A DNA stretch of 64,000 bases. Source: Chryseobacterium sp. ON_d1 (GTDB lineage: Bacteria; Bacteroidota; Bacteroidia; Flavobacteriales; Weeksellaceae). The translations under genes were made by a program, and so were the position numbers. The notes beneath the pieces were generated by a model. It was not told the DNA's origin. It saw nothing but the letters and a program-made list of their open reading frames with translations, and searched no databases. Below, in pieces: positions 52,622 to 61,851 of the stretch (position 1 is the stretch's first letter; every line of letters starts with the position of its first letter). The stretch spans positions 304,154 to 368,153 of the forward strand of contig NZ_BJTC01000004.1 in NCBI RefSeq assembly GCF_006829085.1. Direction: 5' to 3'.

Positions 52622-52652
52622 CAAATATATTATTTTTAACTGTTCTAAATAA
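52622..52652 (-). promoter_or_regulatory. Iron-operon promoter with Fur-like palindrome
   Basis: The -7 box TATATTTG (52622-52629) lies 17 bases before the ATG. Directly upstream, 52630-52652 is an imperfect palindrome: TTATTTAGAAC, one base, GTTAAAAATAA, with 9 of 11 positions paired. Position and composition suit Fur repression. Confidence 0.5.
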
Positions 52653-52699
52653 ATAATAAGATTGATATTTATCATAAATTTGTTATCTACTGAATAACA

Positions 52700-52733
52700 A
52701 AAAACCGCTATGATCAATGCCATAGCGGTTTTT
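52700..52733 (-). terminator. Bidirectional terminator after secA
   Basis: A perfect 13-bp stem (AAAAACCGCTATG and complement) has an eight-base loop, flanked by A and T runs. It lies just past the secA stop. Confidence 0.85.
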
Positions 52734-52755
52734 AGATGATATTATTAAATTTTCC

Positions 52756-55700
52756 TTAAGAAGGAATTTCTCCTTTGTATAAGAATGAAATAATTTCTTT
52801 GTTCAATTTATCAATCATTTCACTGAATAAGTGGAAAGATTCCTGCTTATAGATAACAAGCGGATCTTTCTGCTCATAAACTGCTCCCTGAGATGATCTT
52901 CTTAAGTCGTCCATCTCACGAAGGTGAAGCTTCCAGTTTTCATCAATAATTGATAACGTGATATTCTTTTCAAAGTCATTCACCAGACTTTCACACTGAG
53001 TTTCGTAAGCTTCTTTAAGATCAGCTACAATAGTCATTGTTTTGTGTCCGTCTGTGAAAGGAACCTGGATCATTTTGAACATTGAACCCTGATTCTGGTA
53101 TACATTCTCAATAATAGGGAATGATTTTTCTTTCAACAGGTTCAGTTTCATTTTATAATCTTCCTGAGCTGCTTTGAATAGGATATTTGTAAGATCCTGA
53201 ACGTTCTTGTTATTAAAATCACTTTGAGAAACCGGAGATTCCATCGTAAATGTTTTAATGATTTCGTATTCAAAATCTTTATAATTTCCTGATGCTTTTC
53301 CTTTCGCAACGATAGAATTGGCAACATCGAAAATCATGTTGGTAATGTCATATTTCAGGTGGTCACCGAACAAAGCATTCTTTCTTCTCTTGTAGATCAC
53401 GTCACGCTGCTTGTTCATTACGTCATCGTACTCAAGAAGCCTCTTTCTGGTTCCGAAGTTATTTTCTTCCACCTTCTTCTGAGCTCTTTCAATAGACTTG
53501 CTGATCATAGAGTGCTGAATAACTTCTCCCTCTTTATGACCCATTCTGTCCATCATTTTAGCAATTCTCTCAGAACCGAACAAACGCATCAAGTTATCTT
53601 CAAGAGATACATAGAACTGAGAACTTCCCGGATCTCCCTGACGTCCCGCTCTACCTCTTAACTGTCTGTCAACACGTCTTGAATCGTGCCTTTCTGTACC
53701 GATGATGGCTAAACCTCCTGCATCTTTCACTTCTTTGGTAAGCTTAATATCCGTACCACGTCCCGCCATGTTCGTTGCAATGGTTACAACTCCCGGACGT
53801 CCGGCTTCCGCAACGATCTCTGCTTCTTTTTTGTGAAGTTTCGCGTTCAATACCTGGTGCGGAATCTTTCTTAACTGAAGTGCTTTTGAAAGCAACTGGG
53901 AAATTTCAACCGAAGTAGTTCCTACCAATACAGGTCTTCCTGCTGCTGTTAATTTTTCTACCTCTTCAATTACGGCGTTATATTTTTCTCTGTTGGTCTT
54001 ATAAACCAAATCCTGCTTGTCATGTCTCAGAATAGGACGGTTGGTAGGAATGACCACAACATCTAATTTATAGATCTCCCAAAGCTCTCCGGCTTCTGTT
54101 TCAGCAGTACCGGTCATCCCCGCAAGTTTGTTGTACATACGGAAATAGTTCTGAAGCGTGATGGTTGCAAAAGTCTGAGTAGCTGCCTCAATTTTTACAT
54201 TCTCTTTTGCTTCGATCGCCTGGTGAAGACCGTCTGAATAACGGCGTCCCTCCATGATACGTCCTGTCTGCTCATCAACGATTTTTACTTCTCCATCAAT
54301 TACCACATACTCATCATCTTTTTCAAATAATGTGTAAGCTTTCAACAGCTGGCTCATCGTGTGAACACGCTCAGATTTTTCAGCAAAGTCAGCAAAAAGT
54401 CTTTCTTTAGCTTCAAACTCTTCTTCTTTAGATAAGTTCTTAGCTTCTACTTCAGCAATCTCAGTTCCGATATCCGGAAGTACGAAGAAGTTCGGATCAG
54501 AGTTTCCTTGAGACATGTATTCAACACCTTTATCTGTAAGGTCTACCTGATTGTTTTTCTCTTCGATAACAAAGTAAAGATCTTTATCTACGATCGGCAT
54601 ATCACGGTTGTTGTCCTGCATGTATTGCGCTTCAACTTTCTGAAGCAATGCTCTGTTTCCGCTTTCCGATAAGAATTTGATGAGTTGTCTGTTTTTTGGA
54701 AGACCTCTGTATGCCTGAAGTAATTTAAATCCTCCTTCTTTTGTATTTCCGGCAGCGATCAATTTTTTCGCCTCATTGAAAATAGCAGAAACCGTTTTCT
54801 TTTGTACTTCAACGATTCTGTCGATAGACGGCTTAAGAACGTCAAACTCCTGTCTGTCTCCCTGAGGAACCGGACCGGAAATGATCAGTGGCGTTCTGGC
54901 ATCATCTACCAATACAGAGTCCACCTCATCCACGATAGCAAAGTTAAGCTCTCTTTGTACCAGTTCTGAAGGTGATGTCACCATGTTATCTCTCAGATAA
55001 TCGAACCCGAATTCATTATTCGTTCCGTAAGTAATATCTGAGTTGTATGCTTTTCTTCTTCCGTCTGAGTTTGGCTGGTGGTTATCGATACAATCGATAG
55101 ACATCCCGTGGAACTGATAAAGAGGGCCCATCCATGCGGAGTCTCTTTTCGCAAGGTAGTCGTTCACGGTTACCACGTGTACTCCTCTTTCCGGAAGTGA
55201 ATTTAAGTAAATAGGTAATGTTCCTACCAAAGTTTTACCTTCACCCGTCGCCATCTCGGCAATTTTACCGCTGTGAAGAATAACCCCTCCGATAAACTGA
55301 ACATCATAGTGGACCATATCCCAAACTACAGGAGTTCCGGCAGCGTCCCATGAGTTTTTCCAAACAGCTGTGTCTCCCTGAATGCTGACAAAATCTTTTC
55401 CTGCAGCTGCCAACTCTCTGTCCCAGTCAGTTGCCGTTACACGGATTTCGCCGTTCTGGGCCCATCTTCTTGCTGTTTCTTTTACCAATGCAAAAGCTTC
55501 AGGAAGAATCTGAGTCAGAACCTTTTCTTCAATGTCATATGATTCTTTCTTTAGAGACTCAATTTTTGAGAAAAGAGCTTCTTTCTCATCAACGTTTGTT
55601 GAATTTTTTATCTGCTCTTTTATCTGTTCTATTTGAGCTGTGATCTTGCTGGTTGCAGATTTTATATTCTCTTTAAACTCAGCAGTTTTTTGTCTCAACC

Positions 55701-55830
55701 CATCATCCGTCAATTCTTGGATGCCAGGTTCTACAGCTTTGATTTTTGTTACAACTTTTTTTACTTCTTTTAGGTCCTGCGCTTTTTTGTCTCCCAAAAA
55801 CCCTTTAAGAACTTTGTTTAAAAAACTCAT
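52756..55830 (-). CDS. secA: Preprotein translocase ATPase SecA
   Basis: The motor of Sec-dependent export (1024 residues). Walker A is [18 protein letters not shown] and Walker B is [19 protein letters not shown]. The second helicase half has [18 protein letters not shown] and GRGTDIKL, then [14 protein letters not shown]. The size reflects the family's Bacteroidota-type inserts. The C-terminus ends LYKGEIPS and lacks the Cys-rich zinc motif that binds SecB in E. coli. The gene stands alone between a terminator and a repeat-filled spacer. Confidence 0.97.
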   Translation of the reverse strand: MSFLNKVLKGFLGDKKAQDLKEVKKVVTKIKAVEPGIQELTDDGLRQKTAEFKENIKSATSKITAQIEQIKEQIKNSTNVDEKEALFSKIESLKKESYDIEEKVLTQILPEAFALVKETARRWAQNGEIRVTATDWDRELAAAGKDFVSIQGDTAVWKNSWDAAGTPVVWDMVHYDVQFIGGVILHSGKIAEMATGEGKTLVGTLPIYLNSLPERGVHVVTVNDYLAKRDSAWMGPLYQFHGMSIDCIDNHQPNSDGRRKAYNSDITYGTNNEFGFDYLRDNMVTSPSELVQRELNFAIVDEVDSVLVDDARTPLIISGPVPQGDRQEFDVLKPSIDRIVEVQKKTVSAIFNEAKKLIAAGNTKEGGFKLLQAYRGLPKNRQLIKFLSESGNRALLQKVEAQYMQDNNRDMPIVDKDLYFVIEEKNNQVDLTDKGVEYMSQGNSDPNFFVLPDIGTEIAEVEAKNLSKEEEFEAKERLFADFAEKSERVHTMSQLLKAYTLFEKDDEYVVIDGEVKIVDEQTGRIMEGRRYSDGLHQAIEAKENVKIEAATQTFATITLQNYFRMYNKLAGMTGTAETEAGELWEIYKLDVVVIPTNRPILRHDKQDLVYKTNREKYNAVIEEVEKLTAAGRPVLVGTTSVEISQLLSKALQLRKIPHQVLNAKLHKKEAEIVAEAGRPGVVTIATNMAGRGTDIKLTKEVKDAGGLAIIGTERHDSRRVDRQLRGRAGRQGDPGSSQFYVSLEDNLMRLFGSERIAKMMDRMGHKEGEVIQHSMISKSIERAQKKVEENNFGTRKRLLEYDDVMNKQRDVIYKRRKNALFGDHLKYDITNMIFDVANSIVAKGKASGNYKDFEYEIIKTFTMESPVSQSDFNNKNVQDLTNILFKAAQEDYKMKLNLLKEKSFPIIENVYQNQGSMFKMIQVPFTDGHKTMTIVADLKEAYETQCESLVNDFEKNITLSIIDENWKLHLREMDDLRRSSQGAVYEQKDPLVIYKQESFHLFSEMIDKLNKEIISFLYKGEIPS

Positions 55831-55847
55831 AAATTTTTTGCTTTATG

Positions 55848-55955
55848 CTTAATGCAAGATGCTTTAAGCGTTTTAAATGACACGCTTATCGTGTAAATTA
55901 ATATATAAAAAGGGCAAAAAAGCTCTAAGCATGCAGCCTAAAGCTTATCGCTTTA
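55848..55955 (-). repeat. Quasi-palindromic spacer upstream of secA
   Basis: GCTTTATGC, GATGCTTTAAGCG, CTAAGCATGC and CCTAAAGCTTATCGCTTT are variants of one AAGC/GCTT word set in both orientations. They allow several alternative hairpins. Confidence 0.5.
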
Positions 55956-56177
55956 TTAATATTCATCCTCGTTCCAAAGGAAATCCTCGTCAGTAGGATA
56001 GTCGCTCCATACTTCTTCGATAGATTCATAAATTTCCCCTTCATCCTCGATGGCCTGAAGGTTTTCTACTACTTCCATAGGTGCACCAGTTCTGATTGCG
56101 TAGTCGATAAGCTCTGCTTTTGTCATTGGCCAAGGTGCGTCACTTAAATATGAAGCTAATTCTAATGTCCAGTACAT
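55956..56177 (-). CDS. DUF2795 domain-containing protein
   Basis: A 73-residue protein matching DUF2795: MYWTLELASYLSDAPWPMTKAELIDYAIRTGAPMEVVENLQAI. The C-terminal third is very acidic and aromatic (SIEEVWSDYPTDEDFLWNEDEY). Function unknown; the conserved acidic small proteins of this type are common in Bacteroidota. It is expressed in the same direction as secA across a repeat-filled spacer. Confidence 0.9.
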   Translation of the reverse strand: MYWTLELASYLSDAPWPMTKAELIDYAIRTGAPMEVVENLQAIEDEGEIYESIEEVWSDYPTDEDFLWNEDEY

Positions 56178-56312
56178 AATTTTCTAATTTTTTGCAAAAG
56201 TATAAAAATAGCTTGTATAATAAACTTTTTTATACTTGATTTTCAATTCTTTTTATAATATTTTCTTATAAATGGCTGTCACAAACTGACTGCAGCTATG
56301 TCAGCAATTTAC

Positions 56313-57341
56313 TTAATGTCGTTTTCTCAAAAACCATTCCACAAATTTTTTTATGCCATTTTGGAAGTCTGTGACCGGTTTATACCCTATTAGATCCTTT
56401 GCTTTTGTGATATCTGCATTGGTTTTTGTGACATCTCCCGGCTGCATTGGCAGAATTTTTTTGATGGCAGATTTTCCCAATGCCATTTCTATAGTGGCCA
56501 CCATTTCCGATAAGGTCACCACCTGATTTTCCCCCAGATTAAGAATCTCATATACCCCGGAATTGCTTTCAAGATAAAGGATTGATTTTGTAATTCCATC
56601 AACGATGTCGTCTATATAGGTATAGTCTCTGGCAGTGCTTCCATCTCCATAGAAGGGGATTTCCTGATTCTCCGAAATAAGCTTTGTAAACTTGTGTATC
56701 GCAAGATCAGGTCTTTGTCTTGGCCCATATACTGTGAAAAACCTAAGCTGTATCATATCTATATGGTATAGATTATGGTAAACATGACCTATAATCTCGC
56801 CGCTTTTTTTGGTCGCTGCATAAGGTGATATAGGGTGGTCTACATTATCTGTTTCTGCAAAAGGAATTTTTTCATTATTTCCATAAACACTTGAAGAGGA
56901 TGCACAAATGAATTTTTTGACATGATGATTCTTACACAGTTCCCAAAGATTCATAGTGCCTCTTACATTGACTTCTTCATATTCCAAAGGACGTTCAATA
57001 GAAGGACGCACTCCGGCAAGTGCCGCCAGATGAATCACCATATCAATATGATAGGTTTTAAAGATGTTTTCTAGCCCTTTGTAGTCACGAATATCCTGCC
57101 AATAGAGGGAATATCGGTCAGAATGAGAAAGCGAAACCAAACGCCGGATATCAGCCTCTTTTTCCGAGAACTCAAAATCCGGAATTTTGCCAATTGACTC
57201 TAAAGTATTTTTAATTTTTACCTGATAGCCGTAAAAATCATCAAAATTGTCAATGTTTATGACAGAATGTCCATTTCTTAATAATTGCTCAATTAAATGA
57301 GAGCCGATGAACCCACTGCCGCCTGTTACAAGATAAACCAT
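56313..57341 (-). CDS. NAD-dependent nucleotide-sugar epimerase (UDP-glucuronate 4-epimerase-like)
   Basis: Extended SDR protein of 342 residues. NAD loop is TGGSGFIGSHLIEQL, catalytic Tyr-x-x-x-Lys is YAATKKSGE, with the Ser in SSSSVYG. The GVRPSIERPLEYEEVNVRGTMNLWE and VYGPRQRPDLAIHKF segments are characteristic of UDP-glucuronate 4-epimerases. It would supply UDP-galacturonate for surface polysaccharide. No other polysaccharide gene is nearby, so specificity is not confirmed. A TATTTTTG -7 box lies at 57360-57367. Confidence 0.88.
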   Translation of the reverse strand: MVYLVTGGSGFIGSHLIEQLLRNGHSVINIDNFDDFYGYQVKIKNTLESIGKIPDFEFSEKEADIRRLVSLSHSDRYSLYWQDIRDYKGLENIFKTYHIDMVIHLAALAGVRPSIERPLEYEEVNVRGTMNLWELCKNHHVKKFICASSSSVYGNNEKIPFAETDNVDHPISPYAATKKSGEIIGHVYHNLYHIDMIQLRFFTVYGPRQRPDLAIHKFTKLISENQEIPFYGDGSTARDYTYIDDIVDGITKSILYLESNSGVYEILNLGENQVVTLSEMVATIEMALGKSAIKKILPMQPGDVTKTNADITKAKDLIGYKPVTDFQNGIKKFVEWFLRKRH

Positions 57342-57359
57342 TTGTATTTTTTATGCGTA

Positions 57360-57367
57360 CAAAAATA
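57360..57367 (-). promoter_or_regulatory. -7 element of the epimerase gene
   Basis: Minus-strand TATTTTTG matches TAnnTTTG 18 bases before the epimerase ATG. No -33 TTG is found at standard spacing. Confidence 0.4.
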
Positions 57368-57430
57368 TAAATTTTACTTTTTGAAAAATATAATCATTAA
57401 ATTTACTTAAAAAAGTAATATAAATATAAT

Positions 57431-58228
57431 ATGCAGTTTCAAGGGCAAATTTTAAAGATGACAAGCTATGATGCAAAACCCATCCAGTACTACCTTAATC
57501 TTTCAGGAGATCTTATCCATATGAATGAGCTGTTCGGGAAGGAATTAAGCATCAGACATACCGGATTTCAATGTGTAAATTGTGGAGAGAATAAGCCGAT
57601 TTACAGAATGGGATTCTGCAAAAACTGCTTTTTTGAAAGTCCTTATGCAAGCGATACTATTATCCGTCCGGAACTTTCCACTGCACATTTAGATATTGCA
57701 GAACGTGATCTGGAAATTGAAAAACAAATCCAGCTGCAGCCTCATACCGTTTATCTGGCTTATACAGGAGACGTAAAAGTAGGCGTGACCAGAAATACAC
57801 AGATTCCTACAAGATGGATTGATCAGGGTGCGACTTTTGCTTTACCTATTGCAAGGACAGAGAACCGCTATGAGGCAGGAATGATAGAAGTGGCTTTAAA
57901 GGATCATTTGCCGGATAAAACCAATTGGAGGAAAATGCTGCAGGATGATTTTGAAGGAGAAGTGGACCTTGCAGATTTCAGGCAGAAGATCAAGGAATAC
58001 TTTCCTGAAGATTTTCAGAAATTCTACAGTGAAGGGGAAGAATTATGGATGCTGGATTACCCTTTTGAAAAACCGGAAAAAGTTACTTCATTTACATTAG
58101 ATAAAAAACCTGAATTCACGGGAAGGCTTACCGGGATCAAAGGGCAGTATCTCGGATTCGAAGGAGGAAATTTCATCAATGTAAGAGGGCATGAAGGATA
58201 CGTGATCGAACTGGAAATCAGAAACTGA
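57431..58228 (+). CDS. DUF2797 domain-containing protein
   Basis: A 265-residue protein of the DUF2797 family. A treble-clef-like zinc site lies near 48-73 (QCVNCGENKPIYRMGFCKNC), and the following region (TVYLAYTGDVKVGVTRNTQIPTRWIDQGA) has a GIY-YIG-like outline. The family's biochemical role is unknown. It is divergent from the epimerase and followed 29 bases later by the AsmA-like gene. Confidence 0.88.
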   Translation: MQFQGQILKMTSYDAKPIQYYLNLSGDLIHMNELFGKELSIRHTGFQCVNCGENKPIYRMGFCKNCFFESPYASDTIIRPELSTAHLDIAERDLEIEKQIQLQPHTVYLAYTGDVKVGVTRNTQIPTRWIDQGATFALPIARTENRYEAGMIEVALKDHLPDKTNWRKMLQDDFEGEVDLADFRQKIKEYFPEDFQKFYSEGEELWMLDYPFEKPEKVTSFTLDKKPEFTGRLTGIKGQYLGFEGGNFINVRGHEGYVIELEIRN

Positions 58229-58257
58229 CCGATATAATAAACATCAAATCACAAAAT

Positions 58258-60906
58258 ATGAGAAAATGGGTTAAAAGGCTGTTGATAAGTTTCGGAATAC
58301 TGGCAGGGATGCTTCTTGCTGCAAATTTCGGAGTCAATATATGGCTTAAAACCCAGCTTCCGGATTATATAAAAAAAAATACAGATTATAAAGTTTCCTA
58401 CAAAACCCTGGATGTTGATTTAGGCACAGGAAATATATTGGCAACAGGAATTTCCGTCAATAGTAAAGACCCGCAAAATACTGATGTGATTGGACTGCAG
58501 GGGACTATTGATACCTTGAAAATAAGCCGGTTTGGAATTTATGATGCTGTCTTTAATAAAAAAATCAGTTCTTCAGATCTGCTGCTTGCTAAGCCCAGTT
58601 TAAATGTTATTCTTGCTAAACCGGTTGATCGTAAAACCGGCAAAAAAAGAAATCCTGTACTTTTTGAAAATATCAGGATCAGCAACGGAAAAATTGCTGT
58701 ATTCAGACATACCAAACAAAAATTTTTATCGGTGGAACAGCTGGATCTGTTTGTAGAAAACTTACAGATGACAGAAGAATCTGTTGAAGATAAATTACCG
58801 GTTGTTTTTGACAAATACAGCATTAAAGGGGAAAGGTTCTTTTTCCGTCCGGATAATATTTATGCCATTACCATCAGTAAAATTAATACAGAGAATGGGC
58901 AAATGTCGGTGGATAACTTCAGGCTGACCCCGCTGTTTTCTTTTGCCCAGTTTAAAAAGTTTTACCCTAAGAAGGTTCAGCTTTTCGAATTCTCCATTCC
59001 AAAAATGGAATTTAAAGATGTTATTTTAAATAAAAACAAAATTTCACTGGCCAATGCAGATTTTAGAAATCCTGTTTTGAGTGTATACAATACAGGAGTA
59101 AAAGGAGTGAAAAAGGAAAAGAAATCAAATTTTGAAGTTGATTTAAAAAATATCAGACTGAATAATGCTGTTGTGCGGATCAATAAACCGGATGGCAATA
59201 AGCTATTATCTGTCGGAAATCTTAATTTGAATATCAGTCAGCTGATGTTTAATAAAGAAACTTCAGAACAGATTATTCCTGTAGGATACAAAGATTTTAC
59301 CATTGCCGGAACAGATATTGAATACTCTAATCATAAAAATATTACAGTAAGAAGCCTTGCACTCAAGCCCGGCAGTGGTGAAATCCGGGATATGGTCCTG
59401 TCATCCGGGGCTTTAAAAACAGGGAAATTAGAAGACTTAAGAACTGATCATATTGCTTTTAATATCAATAAGCTGGAATTTACAGATAAAAAGCTGAATC
59501 TTGATCTTAAAGATCTTCTTATAGAAAATGCAAACGGAATTTTTACAGCGGGTGAAAAAAAACAAAGTAAACCTGCAGGGGCTGATATCGTAAAATCTGT
59601 CATTATAAGAAAAGCTTCCTTAAAAAATTCAAATATTATTTATGATCAAGGAAAAGAACCTTTAGCTTTCCATGATCTGAATGCTACTTTTAATAACATT
59701 GAAGTGTCTCCTAAACCCAACCAGCCGGGGCTTTCTTTTAAAGTAAAAGACTATTATCTTACCACCAGGAATTTTGCTTACAAAACACCGTTTTATAATA
59801 TGAGTCTGGGACTTCTTAAGCTGAATAAGAACAGGGTCCAGATCAATAATTTTGCTATGAAGCCTCTCGTTTCGAGGGCACAGTTTATCAAAATGATACC
59901 CGTTGAGAGAGATCTGTATGACCTGAAAGCAGGACAGATAACAGCAGAAGGAACCTGGGAGCTTTTTTCTCAAAATAAAGCGGTGGCTGCTTCCCATGTG
60001 GTTATTCAGTCTGCAGATGCCAATATTTTCAGAAGCAAAATCCCGAAAGATGACCCTAAAATAAAGGCTTTGTATTCCAAAATGCTGCGATCAATTAAAA
60101 TTCCAATGACCATCAGTAATCTTGATGTCAAAAACTCAATATTGGTGTACGAAGAAGATACTCCTGAAAGTATGGGGCCCGGAAAGCTGACATTCAGTAA
60201 TTTTAATATGAATGTAAAGAATCTGAATTCTGCTAAAATAAAAGGGAAGCCTACAAGAGTGGATATTAAAATCAATTGTTATTTCATGAATCTTTCGCCA
60301 CTTTCTGTAAACTGGAATTTCGATGTAGCAGATCAGAAAGATGCTTTTGCGATTTCAGGAAAAACGTCAAATCTTCCAGCCAGTGGAATCAATCCGTTTA
60401 TAAGACCCTATCTTCATGTGACGGCTACTGCAGGAACTATTCAGGAAATGCTTTTTAATTTCAAAGGAAACCCTGCCGGATTGCACGGAACTTTTAATCT
60501 TAAACATAAAGATTTAAAGATAGCCGTATTAAACAAAAATAATCATGAAAAAAAGGGGTTTCTTACTGCTGTTGCCAATATTTTTATAAAATCTGATTCA
60601 GGAAGTTTTCCGGAGTCTGTTTCAGTGGAAAATGTAGAACGTGATCCGACAAAATCTTTCTTTAATCTCTTCTGGAGAGGAATTGAGCAGGGGCTGAAGA
60701 AAACCCTTATTGGTAAAAATATCGAAAAGACAGAAAAGAAAGTGAAAAACGCAGTTTCCTCTGTTAAGGAAATGAAACAGTCTGTAAAGGAAATAAAGCA
60801 GGAAATCAAAGATAAAAAAGAAACCACACAACCGGAAGTGGAGCAAAAAGAAAAAAAGGGCTTTCTTAAAAATATTTTCAGGAAAAAGGAAAAGAATGAA
60901 GAATAA
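58258..60906 (+). CDS. AsmA/DUF748-like membrane-anchored protein
   Basis: An 882-residue protein with one N-terminal membrane helix (about 9-28, LLISFGILAGMLLAANFGV) and a long periplasmic part of repeating beta-rich segments (DLGTGNILATGISVNSKDPQN, NIRISNGKIAVFRHT, LDVKNSILVYEEDTPES). This is the style of AsmA-like bridge proteins that carry lipids between membranes. The last 60 residues are a Lys/Glu-rich coiled coil. Sequence family is recognised only by general pattern, so the lipid-transfer role is inference. It is probably co-transcribed with the DUF2797 gene. Confidence 0.75.
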   Translation: MRKWVKRLLISFGILAGMLLAANFGVNIWLKTQLPDYIKKNTDYKVSYKTLDVDLGTGNILATGISVNSKDPQNTDVIGLQGTIDTLKISRFGIYDAVFNKKISSSDLLLAKPSLNVILAKPVDRKTGKKRNPVLFENIRISNGKIAVFRHTKQKFLSVEQLDLFVENLQMTEESVEDKLPVVFDKYSIKGERFFFRPDNIYAITISKINTENGQMSVDNFRLTPLFSFAQFKKFYPKKVQLFEFSIPKMEFKDVILNKNKISLANADFRNPVLSVYNTGVKGVKKEKKSNFEVDLKNIRLNNAVVRINKPDGNKLLSVGNLNLNISQLMFNKETSEQIIPVGYKDFTIAGTDIEYSNHKNITVRSLALKPGSGEIRDMVLSSGALKTGKLEDLRTDHIAFNINKLEFTDKKLNLDLKDLLIENANGIFTAGEKKQSKPAGADIVKSVIIRKASLKNSNIIYDQGKEPLAFHDLNATFNNIEVSPKPNQPGLSFKVKDYYLTTRNFAYKTPFYNMSLGLLKLNKNRVQINNFAMKPLVSRAQFIKMIPVERDLYDLKAGQITAEGTWELFSQNKAVAASHVVIQSADANIFRSKIPKDDPKIKALYSKMLRSIKIPMTISNLDVKNSILVYEEDTPESMGPGKLTFSNFNMNVKNLNSAKIKGKPTRVDIKINCYFMNLSPLSVNWNFDVADQKDAFAISGKTSNLPASGINPFIRPYLHVTATAGTIQEMLFNFKGNPAGLHGTFNLKHKDLKIAVLNKNNHEKKGFLTAVANIFIKSDSGSFPESVSVENVERDPTKSFFNLFWRGIEQGLKKTLIGKNIEKTEKKVKNAVSSVKEMKQSVKEIKQEIKDKKETTQPEVEQKEKKGFLKNIFRKKEKNEE

Positions 60907-60907
60907 A

Positions 60908-60985
60908 TTTTTAAACCATTAAGATAAATCCGTTATTTGTTGATGATAACCGTTTTTAATTGAAATAGCCTTAATGGTTTAAAAA
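60908..60985. terminator. Convergent bidirectional hairpin
   Basis: A perfect 16-bp inverted repeat (TTTTTAAACCATTAAG, 60908-60923; complement 60970-60985) has a 46-base loop, between convergent genes. The ends provide A/T runs in both directions. The core ACCATTAAG is shared with the terminator at 20644. Confidence 0.65.
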
Positions 60986-61008
60986 AATAATATAAGATAG
61001 AATTTCAG

Positions 61009-61359
61009 TTAAAAGCTGAATTCATCACTTTCCAGTATAGGAATTTCCCTTAGAAACTTATCAAACTCTTCACCCGGGTAATTGCTGTCTGCTCCGTAAG
61101 AATCTATAATCATTCCACGGTTACCGCTGCTGTCTTTTACTACATACAGTACAGCATTATCATCAGGATTGCTGTCACCTTCAAAGCGATAGGTTTTTAA
61201 AATTGTTAAATCTGAAGGCTGGTAAACCTTTTCAGAATTCTCAAATTTCATCTCACATTTTTCATTCATTCTGAACTCTCTGTGTATCCCTCTTTCAGAA
61301 AGCGTTTTCATGACTTGGCTTAAGGTTGTCATTCTGTCGATATTTTCCGGATTTTCCAT
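61009..61359 (-). CDS. Conserved flavobacterial small protein
   Basis: A 116-residue soluble protein: TLSQVMKTLSERGIHREFRMNEKC, then a beta-rich part ending DNAVLYVVKDSSGNRGMIIDSYGADSNY and EEFDKFLREIPI. Similar proteins recur in flavobacteria and are sometimes labelled phosphoribosylpyrophosphate synthetase, but no PRPP-binding motif is visible here, so I do not accept that label. Function unknown. It converges on the AsmA-like gene. Confidence 0.7.
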   Translation of the reverse strand: MENPENIDRMTTLSQVMKTLSERGIHREFRMNEKCEMKFENSEKVYQPSDLTILKTYRFEGDSNPDDNAVLYVVKDSSGNRGMIIDSYGADSNYPGEEFDKFLREIPILESDEFSF

Positions 61360-61534
61360 AATAATATTTTTCTTTTTAAGTGCAATAATTAAACCATTGC
61401 AATTTCTAAATATAAGAAAAATAACAGATTGTAATTTTCCTAAAAATAAAGTTTAATGTTAACAAAATTTATAATTAAAAAAAATAAAATAGGTATGCTT
61501 TTTGCAATGGTATCAGTAATAAATCAGAGAAAAT

Positions 61535-61729
61535 ATGAAAAAAGAAGTTGGAGTTTTACTGGCAGGAGGAGTAGGTCTTTTGGCAGTACTGAGTTTAATT
61601 AGCATAAAAAAGATATTGACTAAAAAAGATAAAAAATATAGTGAGTCCTATTCGGATTATCACAGACACTTTGATGAAAAGAACCATGAGGATGAATATC
61701 ATGGAGTGGAATTTTACGCAGTGAAGTAG
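61535..61729 (+). CDS. Small single-pass membrane protein
   Basis: A 64-residue protein with one hydrophobic segment (VGVLLAGGVGLLAVLSLISI, about 5-24). A basic stop-transfer stretch and a His/Asp/Tyr-rich soluble tail (YSDYHRHFDEKNHEDEYHG) follow, which might bind metal. I do not recognise a family. ATG start and a strong terminator 25 bases after the stop support expression. Confidence 0.6.
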   Translation: MKKEVGVLLAGGVGLLAVLSLISIKKILTKKDKKYSESYSDYHRHFDEKNHEDEYHGVEFYAVK

Positions 61730-61755
61730 TAAAAAAATATATTTAATTATGTTTA

Positions 61756-61788
61756 AATCCAGCGCTTTTGAAAGTGTTGGATTTTTTT
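61756..61788 (+). terminator. Intrinsic terminator
   Basis: AATCCAGCGCTTT and AAAGTGTTGGATT form a 13-bp stem with two G-U pairs, followed by a T run. It closes the small membrane protein gene. Confidence 0.8.
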
Positions 61789-61851
61789 GTGGAAAACTTT
61801 AATGTTAAAACTCATTATTTTATAAAAATTCCATTCTAATTTTACACCAGA

